A DNA stretch of 64,000 bases from Kiritimatiellia bacterium. Its GTDB lineage: Bacteria > Verrucomicrobiota > Kiritimatiellia > WLWN01. Every line of letters begins with the position of its first letter. Within the stretch, counting starts at the first letter, position 1. The position numbers were made by a program, and so were the translations under genes. The notes under the pieces are model-generated. The model saw only the letters and a list, made by a program, of their open reading frames with translations, was not told where the DNA came from and searched no databases. The stretch is from contig WLWN01000001.1 of NCBI GenBank assembly GCA_012103575.1, forward strand, positions 139,792-203,791. The letters are read 5' to 3'. Below, piece by piece: positions 28,946-37,122 of the stretch.

Positions 28946-29867
28946 ACCAGTCTTGATCAACAGGGATGGGTTTGCCAAGTTTAACCCGCATTTTTTCTCT
29001 TTCAGCCTCTTCTTCTTCTCTCATGGCCTCAAGCATCATGATCGCTTCTTCCGGTGTCATTTCTTCGGGCGCGGCTTGTGGCTCGCCACTCTGTTGGGGT
29101 TCGCTTTCTTGATCCTGTTCTTTGCCTTGTGCTGGTGACGGATCTTGGTTTTCTTGGTTTTGATCTTCTTCGGATGAATTCTGTCCTTCATCGTCTTCGT
29201 CTTGTTGCTGTTGATCTTGTCCGTCTTGAGGGTGATGATCCTCTGGCGAGTCCTGTTGTTGGTCTTGCTCTTCTTGATCGTCTGATGATTCTTGGTTTTG
29301 CTGCTGTTGTTCTATTCTTTCTTTCAGATCTGCAATTTTGATCTGAGCCACTTCATAATTAATCTTGGGATCCTCATCCTTGGGGTCTAATTGCATTGCA
29401 TTTTCATACATGGCAACGGCCTCTTTGATAGCCTCAAGCGCGGCTTGCAGTCGATTCTCTTTTTCTTGGCTATCTGCTAAAGCAAACAAGTTGTTTCCTT
29501 CATTAAAATAGGTTTTGCTTTGCAATGTAAGATCTGACGTTTTGAGAGCCTCGCGATAGGCTTCGCTTGCTTCTTCATGTTGTTTTGTTTTATAGAGCGC
29601 GTTGCCTTTGTTAAAAAGAGCCGTGGCTGGATCTAGGGTAGATTCCTTGGCTAATGTTCCGGCTTCGGAAAAAGATTCAGCCGCCTCCGAATACTGACCA
29701 CTAGCATAGTATTCTAAACCCTGTTTCATGGCGCTCTGGGCGGGGTTGGCTAGGCCGGATACGACAGGTCCTACCAGGAATAAAATGTGGAGTGTGAAAA
29801 AGGCTTGATGCACTCTACGGGGAATGAAGGAGTGCGGAATCCTTGTTTTGATGAATTTCTCTTTCAT
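28944..29867 (-). CDS. batC: BatC-like TPR protein with Gln/Glu/Asp-rich tail
   Basis: 307 aa. Signal peptide (FFTLHILFLVGPVVSGLA), TPR units at ~residues 45-170 (MKQGLEYYASGQYSEAAESF, ALFNKGNALYKTKQHEEASE), then ~100 residues of low complexity dominated by Gln, Glu, Asp and Ser (~185-275), ending with a charged helix. The ATG at 29867 overlaps the batB stop. Confidence 0.8.
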   Translation of the reverse strand: MKEKFIKTRIPHSFIPRRVHQAFFTLHILFLVGPVVSGLANPAQSAMKQGLEYYASGQYSEAAESFSEAGTLAKESTLDPATALFNKGNALYKTKQHEEASEAYREALKTSDLTLQSKTYFNEGNNLFALADSQEKENRLQAALEAIKEAVAMYENAMQLDPKDEDPKINYEVAQIKIADLKERIEQQQQNQESSDDQEEQDQQQDSPEDHHPQDGQDQQQQDEDDEGQNSSEEDQNQENQDPSPAQGKEQDQESEPQQSGEPQAAPEEMTPEEAIMMLEAMREEEEAEREKMRVKLGKPIPVDQDW

Positions 29868-30886
29868 ATGCGAAGACTCTTTTTTGTTTTTCGTACACGC
29901 TCACTGAGCGTGGTCTCAAGCAGCAACAAAATAAACGCGGGAATTAGAAACCACAAAAAACGTTCTTCATAGGCCTTAATCGTCTGTGATTCTTGCTCGT
30001 CACGTTTTAGATGTGAAAGTCCTTGTTCTACAATCCTGTCTAACCCAAAATCTCCAGGAACAGATCTCACATAGATCCCCCCTGTCTCTACGGCTAATTC
30101 TTCCAATGGTCCCTCTTGCAAGGCGGTTTTGACGACCTCCCCGCGACGGTTTTTGAGAAAAGCCAACCCTCCATGATCCGCTTTAATCGGAATTAATTCT
30201 CCTTCAAGTGTTCCCACCCCTACGATAAATACCTTGATCCTCTCTTTTTTTAATTCATTGATTAGTGAAGACGATAGCGCTTCATGATCTTCGCCATCTG
30301 TAATCAGAATAATGGCTTGATCGGACGACCGGCTTTCTTCGAAACTTTCTATAGCTTTCTTTAGGGCTTGTGCGATCGCGGTACCACCACGAGGAATAAT
30401 ACCTGCATACACATCGTCTAATGTCATCAAAAATGCGGCGTAATCAATCGTTAGGGGACACTGAAGAAAACTACCACCCGCAAAAGGTATAAGCCCAATA
30501 CGGTCACCTTGAAGCTGTTTAACAAGATCTCGAATGGCCCATTTAGCTTGTTGCAGCCGGCTGGGCTTAATGTCTTCGGCCAACATGCTTTTGGAGGTAT
30601 CCAAGACAATAAGCATGTTCATGCCACGACGTCTGACCTCTTCGAAATGGAACCCCCACTGTGGACGGGCGAGCGCAACAAAGCACAAGGCAAGGGCTGT
30701 GAGCCAAATGATGTTTTTGGTTCGGACGGATCTTTCTTTTCGACAGGGAACCATAACGGGCACGACTTCTAGATCGATAAGCATGGATAACTGCTTTTTT
30801 CTGCGCTTGATCAAGTAAAAGCTTATCCAGCTAAGCGGGATGAGCAGCCACAAAAAGTGGAGTGTTTCTATGGAGCCCCATTGCAT
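29864..30886 (-). CDS. batB: BatB-like VWA membrane protein
   Basis: 340 aa. Two N-terminal membrane helices, von Willebrand A domain with MIDAS LIVLDTSKSM, the PFAGGSFLQCPLT and ITDGEDHE motifs, and one C-terminal helix (FLWFLIPAFILLLLETTL). The start shares a base with the batA stop (30886). Partner of BatA and BatD. Confidence 0.87.
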   Translation of the reverse strand: MQWGSIETLHFLWLLIPLSWISFYLIKRRKKQLSMLIDLEVVPVMVPCRKERSVRTKNIIWLTALALCFVALARPQWGFHFEEVRRRGMNMLIVLDTSKSMLAEDIKPSRLQQAKWAIRDLVKQLQGDRIGLIPFAGGSFLQCPLTIDYAAFLMTLDDVYAGIIPRGGTAIAQALKKAIESFEESRSSDQAIILITDGEDHEALSSSLINELKKERIKVFIVGVGTLEGELIPIKADHGGLAFLKNRRGEVVKTALQEGPLEELAVETGGIYVRSVPGDFGLDRIVEQGLSHLKRDEQESQTIKAYEERFLWFLIPAFILLLLETTLSERVRKTKKSLRI

Positions 30887-31881
30887 TATAGGATTCTCCC
30901 AAATCGTATTAATGAAAGGAATCTTTCTATGCCAAACAGTATCATCGCGATAATGAGAAAAGGCATAAACTTTTCTTCGTATTGGGTATACTGTTCCACT
31001 TGAATTTCGGTTCTCTCCATTTCATCAATTTGCTCATAGACTTTTTTGAGACTTTTGAAGTCTTCGGCCCGAAAATATTCAGCGTCTGTAATTTTAGCGA
31101 TGCGTTTTAGGGTTGCTTCGTCAATCTGTGAATGTTGTTGTACATAGCGAGTGCGGCCAAACATGTCTTGAGCCGGCATGTTTACGATTCCGCTGGTCCC
31201 AGCCCCTACCGTATAGACTTTAATATCTAATGCTCTTGCGGCCTGAGCTGCATTTTCAGGTGACAAGGTACCCGTATTATTAACTCCATCTGTGAGAAGA
31301 ATAACCACTTTGCTTTTTGCTTCGCTTTCACGAAGACGATTGATCGCAGAACCCAATGCAGAACCAATCGCCGTTCCATCTTCCAGCATGCCCGTTTTTA
31401 GTTGTTTCATCCGTTGCAAGGTCCATCCGTGGTCAAGCGTTAAAGGGGAGGTTGTATAAGGAAGCGCTGCAAAAGAAACGATAGAAATACGATCCTCTTT
31501 ACGACTTTTAATAAACTCTTCAATGACCTGTTTTGCGGCGTCAAGCCGATTCAGGCGCTTGTTTCTTGTCGACAAGTCCTCGGCTCTCATCGATGTTGAA
31601 ACATCAACCAGTAACACAATGTCAATTGCTTCTGCATGGACTTCACGCTCTTGGAGTCCTTTTTGAGGACGCGCAATCGCGCTGATCAGAAGAATAAGGG
31701 CCAGGCTATAAAAGACAGGTAATGTTTTTGACACCCAAATGGCCCACGATAGGGGTAAATGTGCTAATACTTTATGATCACTGAACAAGATCGAAGGACG
31801 TCGACGTCTTCCATATCTTAAAAAAACCAGGATGGGGACCAGGAAAAGCAATAATAAGAACCATGGGGCATGTAGGGTCAT
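30886..31881 (-). CDS. batA: BatA-like VWA membrane protein
   Basis: 331 aa. N-terminal membrane helices, MIDAS IVLLVDVSTSMRAED, SFAALPYTTSPLTLD, LLTDGVNNTG, then a C-terminal helix. Paralog of batB. The ATG overlaps the preceding lipoprotein stop by 4 nt. Confidence 0.87.
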   Translation of the reverse strand: MTLHAPWFLLLLFLVPILVFLRYGRRRRPSILFSDHKVLAHLPLSWAIWVSKTLPVFYSLALILLISAIARPQKGLQEREVHAEAIDIVLLVDVSTSMRAEDLSTRNKRLNRLDAAKQVIEEFIKSRKEDRISIVSFAALPYTTSPLTLDHGWTLQRMKQLKTGMLEDGTAIGSALGSAINRLRESEAKSKVVILLTDGVNNTGTLSPENAAQAARALDIKVYTVGAGTSGIVNMPAQDMFGRTRYVQQHSQIDEATLKRIAKITDAEYFRAEDFKSLKKVYEQIDEMERTEIQVEQYTQYEEKFMPFLIIAMILFGIERFLSLIRFGRIL

Positions 31882-32858
31882 ATTGTTTCCTCGGGAACGG
31901 TTTCTTGTACAAGTTGTTCAGCGGCCGAATACACTGCGCGCATGTCATCGGGTTGAGGACAATGTTTTGCAAATTTAACCAGATCTGATTGGTGAAGAAA
32001 ATGCTCCACCCGTTGTTGGTGTTCCAGTGAGAGCAAATTCGAAGTTGCTGCATCCCGAATAAACTCTTCTGTTGTTTGTTCGGGCGCCCGAAGATGAAAC
32101 CGATTTTCAATATACTGTCGGACAATATAAGACAATTTTACATAAAAAGGCTCTATTACTTTTTCTTCGATCCACCCTTTTTTCAGTAGATCTTGTAAAG
32201 CTTTGAGGGCTATTTCATGAGCGGGAACCGGAGGTTTTTCAGGCGCTGCTTTTGATGTTGATTTAATAAAAAACCGTTTGACAACGAAAGCAATGATTCC
32301 GGCTAGACATGCAATAAAAAGAAAGACCGCAAGCCATCTGGGAAATCGTTTAGGCCATTCAATGGGCTCTTTAATACCTTTTAACGTTATCTCATCACCA
32401 GGTCGTACGCTAATGACATGAAGAGTAGCATTGGGATAAGGTTCCTCATACTGTACCCCATCGGTATACGCACAGCGTATAGTCCCGGTTGATAGTAGGT
32501 GGCTTCCCATTTGATAGGAGGTTAGCGTGTAGGTGATTCGTGTCTTGGCGGGACGATCTCGACCCGTCTCATTTTCTTCTTTACGCTCTCGAAGTACGAC
32601 AGCCTTCTCTCTCCCCAATTCCGGGACCTGTATTTGTGTATTTTCAGGATGTGTAACCGTTAACGTTGCTGTCACTAAATTTCCGATATGAATCGTATTG
32701 GTGCTCAGCACACATTCCGCTGTAAGGGGTGTACTTGGAGGTGGCGACACATCACGTTTTTTACAGCTGGCCATGATGAAAATCAGGACCAACGTCAACC
32801 CGCTGAGGACGAAACCCTGAACCTTGAACCTTGAACCCTGAACCCCAAACCCTTTCAT
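31878..32858 (-). CDS. Bat-operon lipoprotein of unknown function
   Basis: 326 aa. Lipobox FIMASC at ~residue 31. The 15 residues before the signal (MKGFGVQGSRFKVQG) are heptamer-repeat text (32810-32850) and the real start is probably a later codon. A beta-sandwich region (VTATLTVTHPENTQ…), a membrane helix (~175-195), then a ~120-residue cytoplasmic helical domain resembling the BatD/DUF4381 tail (FYVKLSYIVRQYIENRFHLR). It sits where many Bat operons carry a DUF4381 gene. Confidence 0.65.
   Translation of the reverse strand: MKGFGVQGSRFKVQGFVLSGLTLVLIFIMASCKKRDVSPPPSTPLTAECVLSTNTIHIGNLVTATLTVTHPENTQIQVPELGREKAVVLRERKEENETGRDRPAKTRITYTLTSYQMGSHLLSTGTIRCAYTDGVQYEEPYPNATLHVISVRPGDEITLKGIKEPIEWPKRFPRWLAVFLFIACLAGIIAFVVKRFFIKSTSKAAPEKPPVPAHEIALKALQDLLKKGWIEEKVIEPFYVKLSYIVRQYIENRFHLRAPEQTTEEFIRDAATSNLLSLEHQQRVEHFLHQSDLVKFAKHCPQPDDMRAVYSAAEQLVQETVPEETI
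32810..32850. repeat. Heptamer-like repeat at the DUF58/lipoprotein junction
   Basis: Tandem variants of CTTGAAC/CCTGAAC (ACCTTGAACCTTGAACCCTG). Lies at the start of the lipoprotein gene and is translated into VQGSRFKVQG. Confidence 0.6.
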
Positions 32859-33733
32859 CGCCTTCTCTCCCGCATTTTAAAGAAGTTAATGAAATCTTTT
32901 TCGTAAGGTTCCCCGGCATATACTTCGATGGTATCCGCTCCGCAGCGTCCCAATGTTTTAAGCAAACGGGTTCTTTGCTGTGATTGATAAGTGGTCAGGG
33001 CATGTCGTATGTCTGCATCAGACGTGTCGACAAGATAACGCTTTCCGGTTTCGGCATCTTCCCAATCTACAATACCTGCTTTAGGCCATGCGTGTTCCCG
33101 TTTATCGCCAATAACAATACCGGTTAAATCATGGCGTTTAGCCGTAACTGTTAATGGTTTATCGAAAGGTGCATCAAAAATAAAGTCGCTGATCAAAAAT
33201 GTTACGGCTTTTCGAGTGGCAATATGATTGAGGAAATCTAACGCAGGTTGGACATCTGTCTTTTGGTTTTCAGGCTTAAAATAGAGGACCTCTCTAATAA
33301 CGCGCAGTACATGACTCAATCCTTTTTTAGGGGGCAAATAACACTCCACGACATCGCTAAAAAGAATAAGACCAACCCGATCATTGTTTTGAATCGCCGA
33401 AAAAGCTAATATCGCAGCAATTTCTGCGGATAGATCTTTCTTAAGTTGGCTGCTGCTCCCAAAGGTATTTGACGCGCTGATATCCACAACGAGCATAACC
33501 GTCAGCTCACGTTCTTCCATGAATTTTTTCACGTATGGATGGCCCATACGCGCCGTTACATTCCAATCAATAGACCGAATATCATCGCCGGGAACATATT
33601 CGCGGACTTCTTCGAACTCCATGCCCTGCCCTTTAAACACGCTATGGTATTGTCCGGCAAACACGTCATTGACCATATGTCGGGTACGAATCTGAATTTG
33701 ACGGATTTTTTTAAGTATTTCTTTTGGAATCAT
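32855..33733 (-). CDS. DUF58 protein of the MoxR-Bat operon
   Basis: 292 aa from the ATG at 33733 (MIPKEILKKIRQIQIRTRHM). The twelve codons before it in the same frame are heptamer-repeat text. DUF58 signature FEEVREYVPGDDIRSIDWNV, a VWA-like fold with VMLVVDISASN, and LISDFIFDAPF. Soluble. DUF58 proteins accompany MoxR ATPases in envelope-maintenance loci. Ends overlapping the lipoprotein start by 4 nt. Confidence 0.9.
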   Translation of the reverse strand: MIPKEILKKIRQIQIRTRHMVNDVFAGQYHSVFKGQGMEFEEVREYVPGDDIRSIDWNVTARMGHPYVKKFMEERELTVMLVVDISASNTFGSSSQLKKDLSAEIAAILAFSAIQNNDRVGLILFSDVVECYLPPKKGLSHVLRVIREVLYFKPENQKTDVQPALDFLNHIATRKAVTFLISDFIFDAPFDKPLTVTAKRHDLTGIVIGDKREHAWPKAGIVDWEDAETGKRYLVDTSDADIRHALTTYQSQQRTRLLKTLGRCGADTIEVYAGEPYEKDFINFFKMRERRR

Positions 33734-33772
33734 GATGCTAGATACCCAATGCTGGATTTTGGATGCCACGAT
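33733..33772. repeat. Heptamer-like repeat before DUF58 gene
   Basis: GATACCCAATGCTGGATTTT then GGATGCCACGATCTTCC, between the moxR stop and the DUF58 ATG. Confidence 0.35.
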
Positions 33773-33794
33773 CTTCCGTCGCTTTTTTTTATCC

Positions 33795-34784
33795 TTAAGG
33801 CACTGGCAATTCGTTTAAAATGCGGGTCACTATATCGTCTGACGTTAATTCTTCCGCTTCGGCTTCATAGGAAATGATGATTCGATGACGCAGTACGTCA
33901 GGCGCTATGGATTTAACGTCTTGAGGCGTTACATAGCCACGACCTTGAAGAAAAGCGTGTGCACGAGCAGCGATCGTTAGGCTAAGCGTTGCCCGAGGGG
34001 ATGCCCCATAGGTGAGGTAATCTTGTAAGGCCAAATTATATTTTTCAGGTTCGCGCGTGGCAAATACAATACTTAAGATATAATCCTTAATTTTATCGTC
34101 CATATAAATTTCATCGACGATTTTACGCACGTGCAGAATCGTTTCAGGCTTAATAACCGGTTGCAGTGTCACAGACGTTTCCGTAAGAGCCATGGAATCA
34201 AGAATTTTGCGTTCTTCTTCCAGTGATGGATAGGTTATTTTTAATTTCAACATAAACCGATCGACTTGTGCTTCCGGCAAAGGATAAGTCCCTTCTTGAT
34301 CAATAGGGTTTTCTGTCGCCATGACCAGGAAAGGGTCAGGGAGGGGAAAGGTCTGATCCGCAATCGTTACCTGCCGTTCCTGCATGGCTTCCAAAAGAGC
34401 GCTCTGAACTTTGGCAGGAGCACGGTTAATTTCGTCCGCGAGAATAATATTTGAAAATACAGGCCCTTTTTTTGTGGTAAAAGCTCCATCTTTTGGACTG
34501 TATATTTGCGTCCCGATCAAGTCGGCAGGCAAGAGGTCGGGTGTAAACTGGATCCGTTGAAAAGAGATGGCAATGATAGAAGCCAACGTCTTTACAGACA
34601 ATGTTTTAGCCAACCCAGGGATGCCTTCGAGCAAGATGTGTCCGTTCACAAGAAGTCCAATGATAAGACGATCAATAAGATATTGCTGACCTACAATCAC
34701 CTTTTCCATCTCCATCTTTAGCGTCCTTATAACCGCGCTTTCTTTTTTTACTTTATCATTAATGACACCAATACCTGTTTCCAT
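33795..34784 (-). CDS. moxR: MoxR-family AAA+ ATPase
   Basis: 329 aa. Walker A ILLEGIPGLAKT, Walker B IILADEINRAPAKVQSALLE, sensor ATENPIDQEGTYPLPEAQ, DRFMLKL. Drives the Bat/DUF58 system. The first gene of the eight-gene minus-strand operon; a strong AGGAGGAA lies 8 nt upstream of the ATG. Confidence 0.95.
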   Translation of the reverse strand: METGIGVINDKVKKESAVIRTLKMEMEKVIVGQQYLIDRLIIGLLVNGHILLEGIPGLAKTLSVKTLASIIAISFQRIQFTPDLLPADLIGTQIYSPKDGAFTTKKGPVFSNIILADEINRAPAKVQSALLEAMQERQVTIADQTFPLPDPFLVMATENPIDQEGTYPLPEAQVDRFMLKLKITYPSLEEERKILDSMALTETSVTLQPVIKPETILHVRKIVDEIYMDDKIKDYILSIVFATREPEKYNLALQDYLTYGASPRATLSLTIAARAHAFLQGRGYVTPQDVKSIAPDVLRHRIIISYEAEAEELTSDDIVTRILNELPVP

Positions 34785-35093
34785 ATTCTTATTCCTCCTG
34801 CCGCCACGTTGTGGGGTTATGTGTGATTCGTTATTTTTAATTTGGAAAGATTAAGAGGGTTAGCTTTATTCTGATCTGCAGTCCGATACAGCAAAGTTTC
34901 CTAATAACCTATAACTAATAACAGATAACAAAACCCAAATACAATATTTGGGTTTACGTTTATATCTAAGACTCGTATTCGCGGAAAAGGTTCAAATTCA
35001 AATAGTTTTTGATAACCAGTTAGGCCACGCCATCTTCTATGACAGCTTTAATACAATCCCCTCTCTCCTCATGGGGAGAGGAGAGTAACTTTG
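34785..35093. other. Intergenic region between trmL and moxR
   Basis: 309 bp. Holds the moxR RBS (34793-34799), a perfect 11-bp-stem hairpin at 34931-34955, AT-rich short repeats (ATAACCTATAACTAATAACA), and a CCCCTCTC…GAGAGG hairpin at 35057-35083. No coding signal. Confidence 0.6.
34931..34955 (-). terminator. Hairpin, probable trmL terminator
   Basis: AAACCCAAAT, loop, ATTTGGGTTT perfect stem. On the minus strand it is followed by TTTTGTTAT, a moderate T-rich tract. It lies downstream of trmL and upstream of moxR, so it could separate the two transcripts. Confidence 0.5.
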
Positions 35094-35594
35094 TCAGCCA
35101 TGGCTGGTCTGCTGCTGTCGCAGTGCTTCATAAAGAACGATCGAGACTGTGTTGGCAAGGTTTAAAGATCGAACATGACCGGTTTGCATAGGAACCGTTA
35201 ATACCTGGGAAGAACAATCCTCTAATAGTTTTTGGGGCAACCCTTGTGTTTCGCTTCCAAAGATTAAAACATCCCCGGGTTGGTAAACTACATCGGTATA
35301 AGAACGTTTCCCTCTTGTGCTAAAGAGATAAAAGGTCGAGTTTATCAGGCTTCTAAAAAAACATTCAATGTCGGCATGCCTAAATAGTTTTACCGAATCC
35401 CAATAATCTAATCCTGCCCGTTTAACAGCCGGATCATGTAAACGGAATCCCAATGGATCAATAAGATGAAGCAGCGTCCCTGTAGCCGCGCAAAGACGTG
35501 CAATGTTTCCGGTATTCAGAGGGATTTGGGGTTCAACCAAGGCAATCTGAAAGGGAAGGTTTGGCCAAGAAAAATTTAACATCTTGTTATCCAT
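35094..35594 (-). CDS. trmL: tRNA (cytidine/uridine-34 2'-O)-methyltransferase
   Basis: 166 aa. SPOUT family: QIALVEPQIPLNTGNIARLC, VLIFGSETQGLP and VPMQTGHVRSLNLANTVSIV, the knotted SAM-binding site of TrmL/CspR. Starts at 35594, or at the second Met (35582). Modifies the wobble base of tRNA-Leu. Confidence 0.93.
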   Translation of the reverse strand: MDNKMLNFSWPNLPFQIALVEPQIPLNTGNIARLCAATGTLLHLIDPLGFRLHDPAVKRAGLDYWDSVKLFRHADIECFFRSLINSTFYLFSTRGKRSYTDVVYQPGDVLIFGSETQGLPQKLLEDCSSQVLTVPMQTGHVRSLNLANTVSIVLYEALRQQQTSHG

Positions 35595-35793
35595 TGTATT
35601 CGGTCATTTCCGTGACCTTAAAAATACTGATAATATCGCTACTAAAAAAAATCTCATTGTATACCGCCTTTGGTTGAACGAACATCGCCTCCTTTTAAAA
35701 AGCGCGCGAGTTGATCAGGCAAGACTACCATTTTGCCCATCTTGTCAACCCACGCATAACTTAATGTCCGATTTTTCTTTTGATGTGCAGGTT

Positions 35794-36122
35794 TCATACC
35801 CGTATTAAACCTTTTCTTGCAAAGGCTATTTCTTCATCAGAAGCTATACTATCAAGATCTTGTGACCCAGATTTTATAATCACTTTCTTTTCTGTCAAAG
35901 CAGATTGATGAATCCAACCTAATTTATCTGTCATAGAAACCTTCACCCACGATCTCCGCGAAGCAAGCACCGTTACACGGTCACCAGTTATCTGTTTAGA
36001 TAAAAAAAGGGCTTTGAACGTAATTGAGCCTATCGAACCTGTACACTCATTTGTTCCGGAACAGCCCAGACTGAAAAACTCGTTACACATAAAATCGTGG
36101 TACAAAATAATTTTAATTTCAT
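35794..36122 (-). pseudogene. Secreted SH3-domain protein with nonsense and frameshift
   Basis: ATG at 36122 gives a clear signal peptide (MKLKLFCTTILCVTSFSVWA), followed by PEQMSVQVR, an in-frame TAG and AQLRSKPFF. A frame change then leads to LSKQITGDRVTVLASRRSW, WIHQSALTEKK and DEEIAFARKG, a bacterial SH3 domain. The stop is probably CAG to TAG. The longer ORF up to 36213 runs through an inverted repeat and is not the native start. Confidence 0.65.
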
Positions 36123-36154
36123 AGGTTTTAGTTATCGGTATCCGATTTTTTTGG

Positions 36155-36229
36155 CATCTGCCGCAGTATGGAGTACCGCCTTTAGGCGGAAATCCCCCCC
36201 TACCTAAAGGCATACTGCGGCAGATAAAA
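36155..36229. repeat. Nested inverted repeat
   Basis: ATCTGCCGCAGTATG … CATACTGCGGCAGAT (15-bp perfect arms), with a second hairpin CCGCCTTTAGGCGG inside one arm. About 72 bp, no ORF. CGCCTAAAGGCG text recurs near 55684. It resembles a small non-autonomous palindromic element. Confidence 0.6.
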
Positions 36230-36256
36230 TGTCCATGAAATTCGTATTGATAAAAA

Positions 36257-36273
36257 CCTGGATCCGTCAGTTA
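36257..36273. repeat. Solo MITE end
   Basis: CCTGGATCCGTCAGTTA matches the first 17 bases of the 163-bp element exactly, then diverges. No second end is seen nearby. A remnant of an excised or deleted copy. Confidence 0.7.
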
Positions 36274-36409
36274 CAGGACAAAATCATTTTTTTATTGATA
36301 AGGGTTTAGTCATAGTATAAACGTATTGCATGAACTTGAGGAATTGAGGAATCTGCGATTGAGGAAACAGAATAAGAGGTCATATTAACATCAGAAAAGG
36401 AGAATAACT

Positions 36410-36907
36410 ATGCCCAAAAAGACGAAAGTAGAAGAAGTGGAAAAAAGCGAAAATCAAGAGGTGAATACCAAGGAACTTGCGGCGGATAATATCGTAAAGA
36501 ATACGATGTTGTGGACAACCGGCGTTGGATTGGTGCCGATTCCGGTAGTTGATCTGGTCGCCGTTACCGGGTTGCAGTTAAATATGCTGCGAAGAATCTG
36601 CAAGGTTTACGAAGTGAAATTTTTCAAAAATACAGCGAAAAATATTATCGGTTCTCTACTGGGTGGACTTTTCCCATCGACGTTGTCCAGGCCAGCGGCG
36701 GGTTTGATCAAAATGATCCCCCTCGTTGGGCCGACGATAGGAGCAGTGACCATGCCGATTTTTTCTGGCGCGTCTACCTATGCGGTGGGTCGGGTCTTTA
36801 TCAAGCACTTTGAATCAGGCGGAACCTTGTTAAGCTTTTGCAGAAAGAAAGCAAAAAAAGAATTTGAGGAAGCTTTAAGAGAAGGTCAAAAGGTTCCGGC
36901 GACTTGA
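36410..36907 (+). CDS. DUF697 family protein
   Basis: 165 aa. Charged N-terminus, then KNTMLWTTGVGLVPIPVVDL with the VPIP..D motif typical of DUF697/YcjF-like proteins, and a Gly/Pro-rich hydrophobic region with two possible membrane hairpins (~residues 80-130). AGGAG lies ~9 nt before the ATG. A single gene without obvious partners; function unknown, probably membrane-associated. Confidence 0.75.
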   Translation: MPKKTKVEEVEKSENQEVNTKELAADNIVKNTMLWTTGVGLVPIPVVDLVAVTGLQLNMLRRICKVYEVKFFKNTAKNIIGSLLGGLFPSTLSRPAAGLIKMIPLVGPTIGAVTMPIFSGASTYAVGRVFIKHFESGGTLLSFCRKKAKKEFEEALREGQKVPAT

Positions 36908-36939
36908 ATTGACAGGGGACCTGGAGGCCTACTTAGTCT

Positions 36940-37036
36940 CTTTAAAAAAGTATATCATTTAAGGGGAAAACAGATTGTTGCACTGGAAGATCGGGATCCG
37001 GCGTCGGTTGAGTTGGTAGGCGGCAAAGCGACCTAA
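36940..37036 (+). pseudogene. Possible PEP-synthase-like N-terminal fragment
   Basis: One frame reads LFKKVYHLRGKQIVALEDRD then PASVELVGGKAT and a TAA. ELVGGKA resembles the start of PEP synthase / pyruvate phosphate dikinase ATP-grasp domains. Very short; a weak call. Confidence 0.2.
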
Positions 37037-37122
37037 CGAGCATGCCTGCACCGTATTGGTTTAGGACTCGCGCAGAAATAAACTGAACATTTTTACTTCC
37101 GTTGATTAAACTATTACAATTT

